NCBI GenBank assembly: GCA_013003255.1
Contig: JABDJZ010000594.1
Span: 1-7,977, forward strand
Length of the DNA: 7,977 bases
Source: Rhodothermales bacterium
GTDB lineage: Bacteria > Bacteroidota > Rhodothermia > Rhodothermales > UBA10348
Direction of reading: 5' to 3'
Below are positions 6,135-7,977 of this stretch, one piece after another (the stretch's first letter is position 1; each line of letters opens with the position of its first letter). A model generated the notes under the pieces. That model did no database searches, had not been told where the DNA came from, and saw nothing but the letters and a program-made list of their open reading frames with translations. Position numbers and translations under genes: made by a program.

Positions 6135-6154
6135 GCCGCAGAAGCCTAAGCGGC
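6135..6154 (-). terminator. Weak hairpin just downstream of the FNR gene
   Basis: GCCGC (6135-6139) and GCGGC (6150-6154) form a 5-base stem with a 10-base loop, starting 2 bases after the stop of the minus-strand reductase gene. There is no T-tract. It could take part in ending transcription from either strand of this convergent 93-base junction, but the evidence is weak. Confidence 0.2.
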
Positions 6155-6156
6155 GG

Positions 6157-7536
6157 TCATCCCAGTGCTTCCCGCATCTCTTCGACGCTGGTGAATTTGA
6201 CACGGGGACGTCCGCCGGCTTCGCCTGCGGCGACTTCCAGTTCATCGAGTCGCTCCCAGTCCGAGAAGTCAAACGAGTCGGGAGCGACTTCGTTGATCAT
6301 CGAAGCGGCAGATTCGGGGGTCGGACTCTGAGGATCCGGCAGGCCACCGGAGGCATCGTCCTCAAGGAGGGCGTTCACCGTCCCGACCGCGCACGCTTTG
6401 TTGGTGCCGATCACGCCGGACGGGCCGCGCTTGATCCATCCTGCCGTGTACACGCCGGGTACCGTGCTGCCATCGTCGTCCACTACACGGCCCTCCTCGT
6501 TGCGGATTATGGCCCAGTCGGTACGGAACGGTACCTCCGGAAGGGGGGCGCCGCGATAGCCCACGCTCCGAAACACAAGGCCGGCATCGATTTTCGCGGT
6601 TCGGTCCGAGCTGCGGGGCCGAAGCGCTCCGCTATCCGCTCGATAGATCTCGTTGTGTACCAAATGCACAGCACCGACACCGCCATCCGGAGCTGCATCG
6701 ATGGCCGTGGGCGATACCAGAAAACGCAGGTGCAACCGCTTGGGCTTGCCTGTGAGTTCCCGACCCGCAAATGACTGGATCATTTCCAGCTTGCGTACGG
6801 ACATCCGGTCCGGGTTTGCCTCAAGTTCGGCCGCCGAAATGGGATCAGGATCGGCCTCTTCCGGCAGGATGATGAGGTCCGCGCCCTCAAGTTCGCCCAG
6901 TTCCTTGGCCTCCGGATTGGTGAACGCGGCCTGGGTTGGGCCACGGCGACCCAGGACATACACGTCCTCGATCCGGCTCTCCCGAAGCGCCTCCAATGCG
7001 TAGTCGGCGATGTCCGTCTTGGCCAGTTCCTCGTGGGTACGACACAGGATGCGTGCCACGTCGACAGCCACGTTACCTACGCCGACGATGACGGCGGCCT
7101 TCTGGGACAGATCGAACTCCAGGTCCCGGTAGTCGGGGTGGCCGTTGTACCACGCCACGAACTCGGTGGCACTGTGACTCCTGGGGAGTTCCTCACCGGG
7201 AATCCCAAGCGCGCGGTCCAGCTGCGCTCCCGTGGTGAAGATCACCGCATGGTAGTGGCGGCGCAGGTGCTCAAGCTTGAGTTGGCTCCCATACTCCACG
7301 TTGCCGAAGAACCGGAACCCCGGCCGGGCAGCCGTCTTGGCATAGACCCGGGTCACGTTCTTGATCTTCTGGTGATCAGGCGCCACACCTGCCCTTACGA
7401 GTCCGTACGGCGTTGGAAGTCGGTCAAAGACATCCACCGATGCATTCTCATCCTGTTTCAGCAGGTGTTCGGCGGCGTAGAACCCCGCGGGACCGGCACC
7501 AATGACGGCCACACGGAGGGGAGAGGATCGAGGCAT
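6157..7536 (-). CDS. Ferredoxin/adrenodoxin-type NADP+ reductase (FprA-like flavoprotein)
   Basis: The product of about 459 residues is an FAD- and NADP(H)-binding reductase of the adrenodoxin reductase/FprA group, which moves electrons between NADPH and ferredoxin-like proteins in the cytosol. The FAD-binding motif is VAVIGAGPAGFYAAEHLL (9-26), followed by the family-specific PTPYGLVRAGVAPDHQ (41-56). The NADP domain has VGVGNVAVDVARIL (151-164) and LGRRGPTQAAFT (195-206). The closing FAD block is GVYTAGWIKRGPSGVIGTNK (361-380). The length matches mitochondrial adrenodoxin reductase and mycobacterial FprA; there is no fused ferredoxin domain. A GTG at 7542 is two codons upstream, but the ATG at 7536 is the better start. 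No ferredoxin gene is adjacent, so the partner is unknown. Glutamate synthase small subunits share the fold but have different motifs. Confidence 0.94.
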   Translation of the reverse strand: MPRSSPLRVAVIGAGPAGFYAAEHLLKQDENASVDVFDRLPTPYGLVRAGVAPDHQKIKNVTRVYAKTAARPGFRFFGNVEYGSQLKLEHLRRHYHAVIFTTGAQLDRALGIPGEELPRSHSATEFVAWYNGHPDYRDLEFDLSQKAAVIVGVGNVAVDVARILCRTHEELAKTDIADYALEALRESRIEDVYVLGRRGPTQAAFTNPEAKELGELEGADLIILPEEADPDPISAAELEANPDRMSVRKLEMIQSFAGRELTGKPKRLHLRFLVSPTAIDAAPDGGVGAVHLVHNEIYRADSGALRPRSSDRTAKIDAGLVFRSVGYRGAPLPEVPFRTDWAIIRNEEGRVVDDDGSTVPGVYTAGWIKRGPSGVIGTNKACAVGTVNALLEDDASGGLPDPQSPTPESAASMINEVAPDSFDFSDWERLDELEVAAGEAGGRPRVKFTSVEEMREALG

Positions 7537-7568
7537 GCGCACGAATGGCTAAACTGCCCGAATCTAGG

Positions 7569-7578
7569 TCCGGCCGGA
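7569..7578. repeat. 10-base perfect palindrome in the divergent FNR/exported-protein spacer
   Basis: TCCGGCCGGA reads identically on both strands. It sits in the 52-base spacer (7537-7588) between the start of the reductase gene on the minus strand and the start of the edge gene on the plus strand. It might be a regulator site shared by both genes, but its right side also provides the GGAG that may be the ribosome binding site of the edge gene. Chance is possible in DNA this GC-rich. Confidence 0.4.
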
Positions 7579-7588
7579 GCCCACGGCA

Positions 7589-7977
7589 ATGGGAGAAACC
7601 CGGAGGTGGGGGAAAGGTATTCCCGGCAACAGATTTCGCGTGCTATTGGGGCTCTGCACATCGGTGGTGACCGTGATTGGGCGTGGGGCCGTAATGTCCC
7701 TCGCCCTGATGGTGTGGGTCCTGATTCTGACTGATGGCGCCGCGGCCCGGCAGGGGGCATCCAGAGACTCCCTGCTCACCGGTCTATCCGCCCCGGGAGA
7801 GCTCCCTGCCGATGCACTCGGCGTGGCCTGGACTGATTCCGTGCGGGTCGGTCCCGATGGCTCCCTGCGGCTTCGTCCTTTCCTGCTGAAGGAGACGCTG
7901 ACCCTGTTTGTGGATGGCGTGGCGTGGGAGGGACGTGTTTCCCTGAATGATGTCGAGGGCGTAGTCGTTCTCGGCGA
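7589..7977 (+). CDS. N-terminal part of a probable exported protein of unknown function (partial)
   Basis: An open frame from ATG 7589 continues off the right edge (129 complete codons visible). GGAG at 7576-7579 lies 9 bases upstream, an acceptable ribosome binding site. The first 55 or so residues are hydrophobic and end in small residues: after an Arg-containing stretch comes MSLALMVWVLILTDGAAARQ, which looks like a signal peptide with cleavage after the alanines. Starts at GTG 7673 or ATG 7694 would give a more standard signal length. The visible mature part includes VDGVAWEGRVSLNDVEGVVV, which suggests beta-strands, but I recognise no family. It diverges from the reductase gene. Confidence 0.5.
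   Translation, partial: MGETRRWGKGIPGNRFRVLLGLCTSVVTVIGRGAVMSLALMVWVLILTDGAAARQGASRDSLLTGLSAPGELPADALGVAWTDSVRVGPDGSLRLRPFLLKETLTLFVDGVAWEGRVSLNDVEGVVVLG

Noticed and set aside
6112..6774. 220-codon plus-strand open frame opposite the C-terminal half of the FNR gene
   Set aside because: Antisense shadow of conserved FNR motifs, with no recognisable domain.
7033..7734. 233-codon open frame on the plus strand opposite the FNR gene and across its start
   Set aside because: It is antisense to the N-terminal half of a well-supported reductase and shows no domain or export signal. The frame of the partial gene from 7589 has a better start and composition.
1..7977. Search for a mobile element, CRISPR, defence system or other accessory island
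   Set aside because: No transposase, integrase, long terminal repeat, spaced direct repeats or defence motif was seen. The genes are housekeeping or metal-homeostasis types with uniform composition.

Overview
The window is an ordinary stretch of GC-rich bacterial chromosome, densely packed with genes. It holds seven complete protein genes I can identify from family motifs, one complete transcription-factor gene of unknown target, and a fragment of a gene at each edge. I see no mobile element, CRISPR array, rRNA, tRNA, phage gene or toxin-antitoxin pair. The mix (LacI-type regulator, long-form PurC, adrenodoxin-reductase-type FNR, CopA/CopZ) does not fix a taxon. The scarcity of good Shine-Dalgarno sequences and the overall composition would suit a GC-rich member of the Bacteroidota/Rhodothermota/Balneolota area, but that is a weak inference.

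Layout. (1) Bases 1-1259, plus strand: the last codons of what looks like a MacB/FtsX/LolC-type ABC permease, then a one-cysteine peroxiredoxin, moaD and moaE. The spacing is tight or overlapping throughout (7 bases, 1-base overlap, then about 4 bases), so this is probably one transcript. (2) Bases 1256-3258, minus strand: a LacI-family regulator followed after 5 bases by purC. purC converges on moaE so closely that the two stop codons share the tetramer CTAG. (3) Bases 3259-3373: the divergent control region between the LacI gene and copA, with inverted repeats that are candidate operators. (4) Bases 3374-6063, plus strand: copA (Cu+ P1B-1 ATPase) and copZ (copper chaperone), joined by a TGATG overlap. 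(5) Bases 6064-6156: a short convergent junction with weak GC hairpins. (6) Bases 6157-7536, minus strand: a ferredoxin-NADP+ reductase of the adrenodoxin reductase/FprA type. (7) Bases 7589-7977, plus strand: the start of an exported protein of unknown function, cut by the window edge.

How the genes work together. CopZ delivers Cu+ to CopA for export. MoaD and MoaE are the two subunits of molybdopterin synthase. The peroxiredoxin removes peroxides, and the FNR supplies or takes electrons between NADPH and ferredoxin. The least expected pairing is the LacI regulator with purC, which suggests control of a purine-synthesis step by a local regulator. I do not find a clear undescribed system. The most useful leads are the lacI-purC pairing, the inverted repeats in the divergent control region, and a copper ATPase with a second metal-binding domain that has lost its cysteines.
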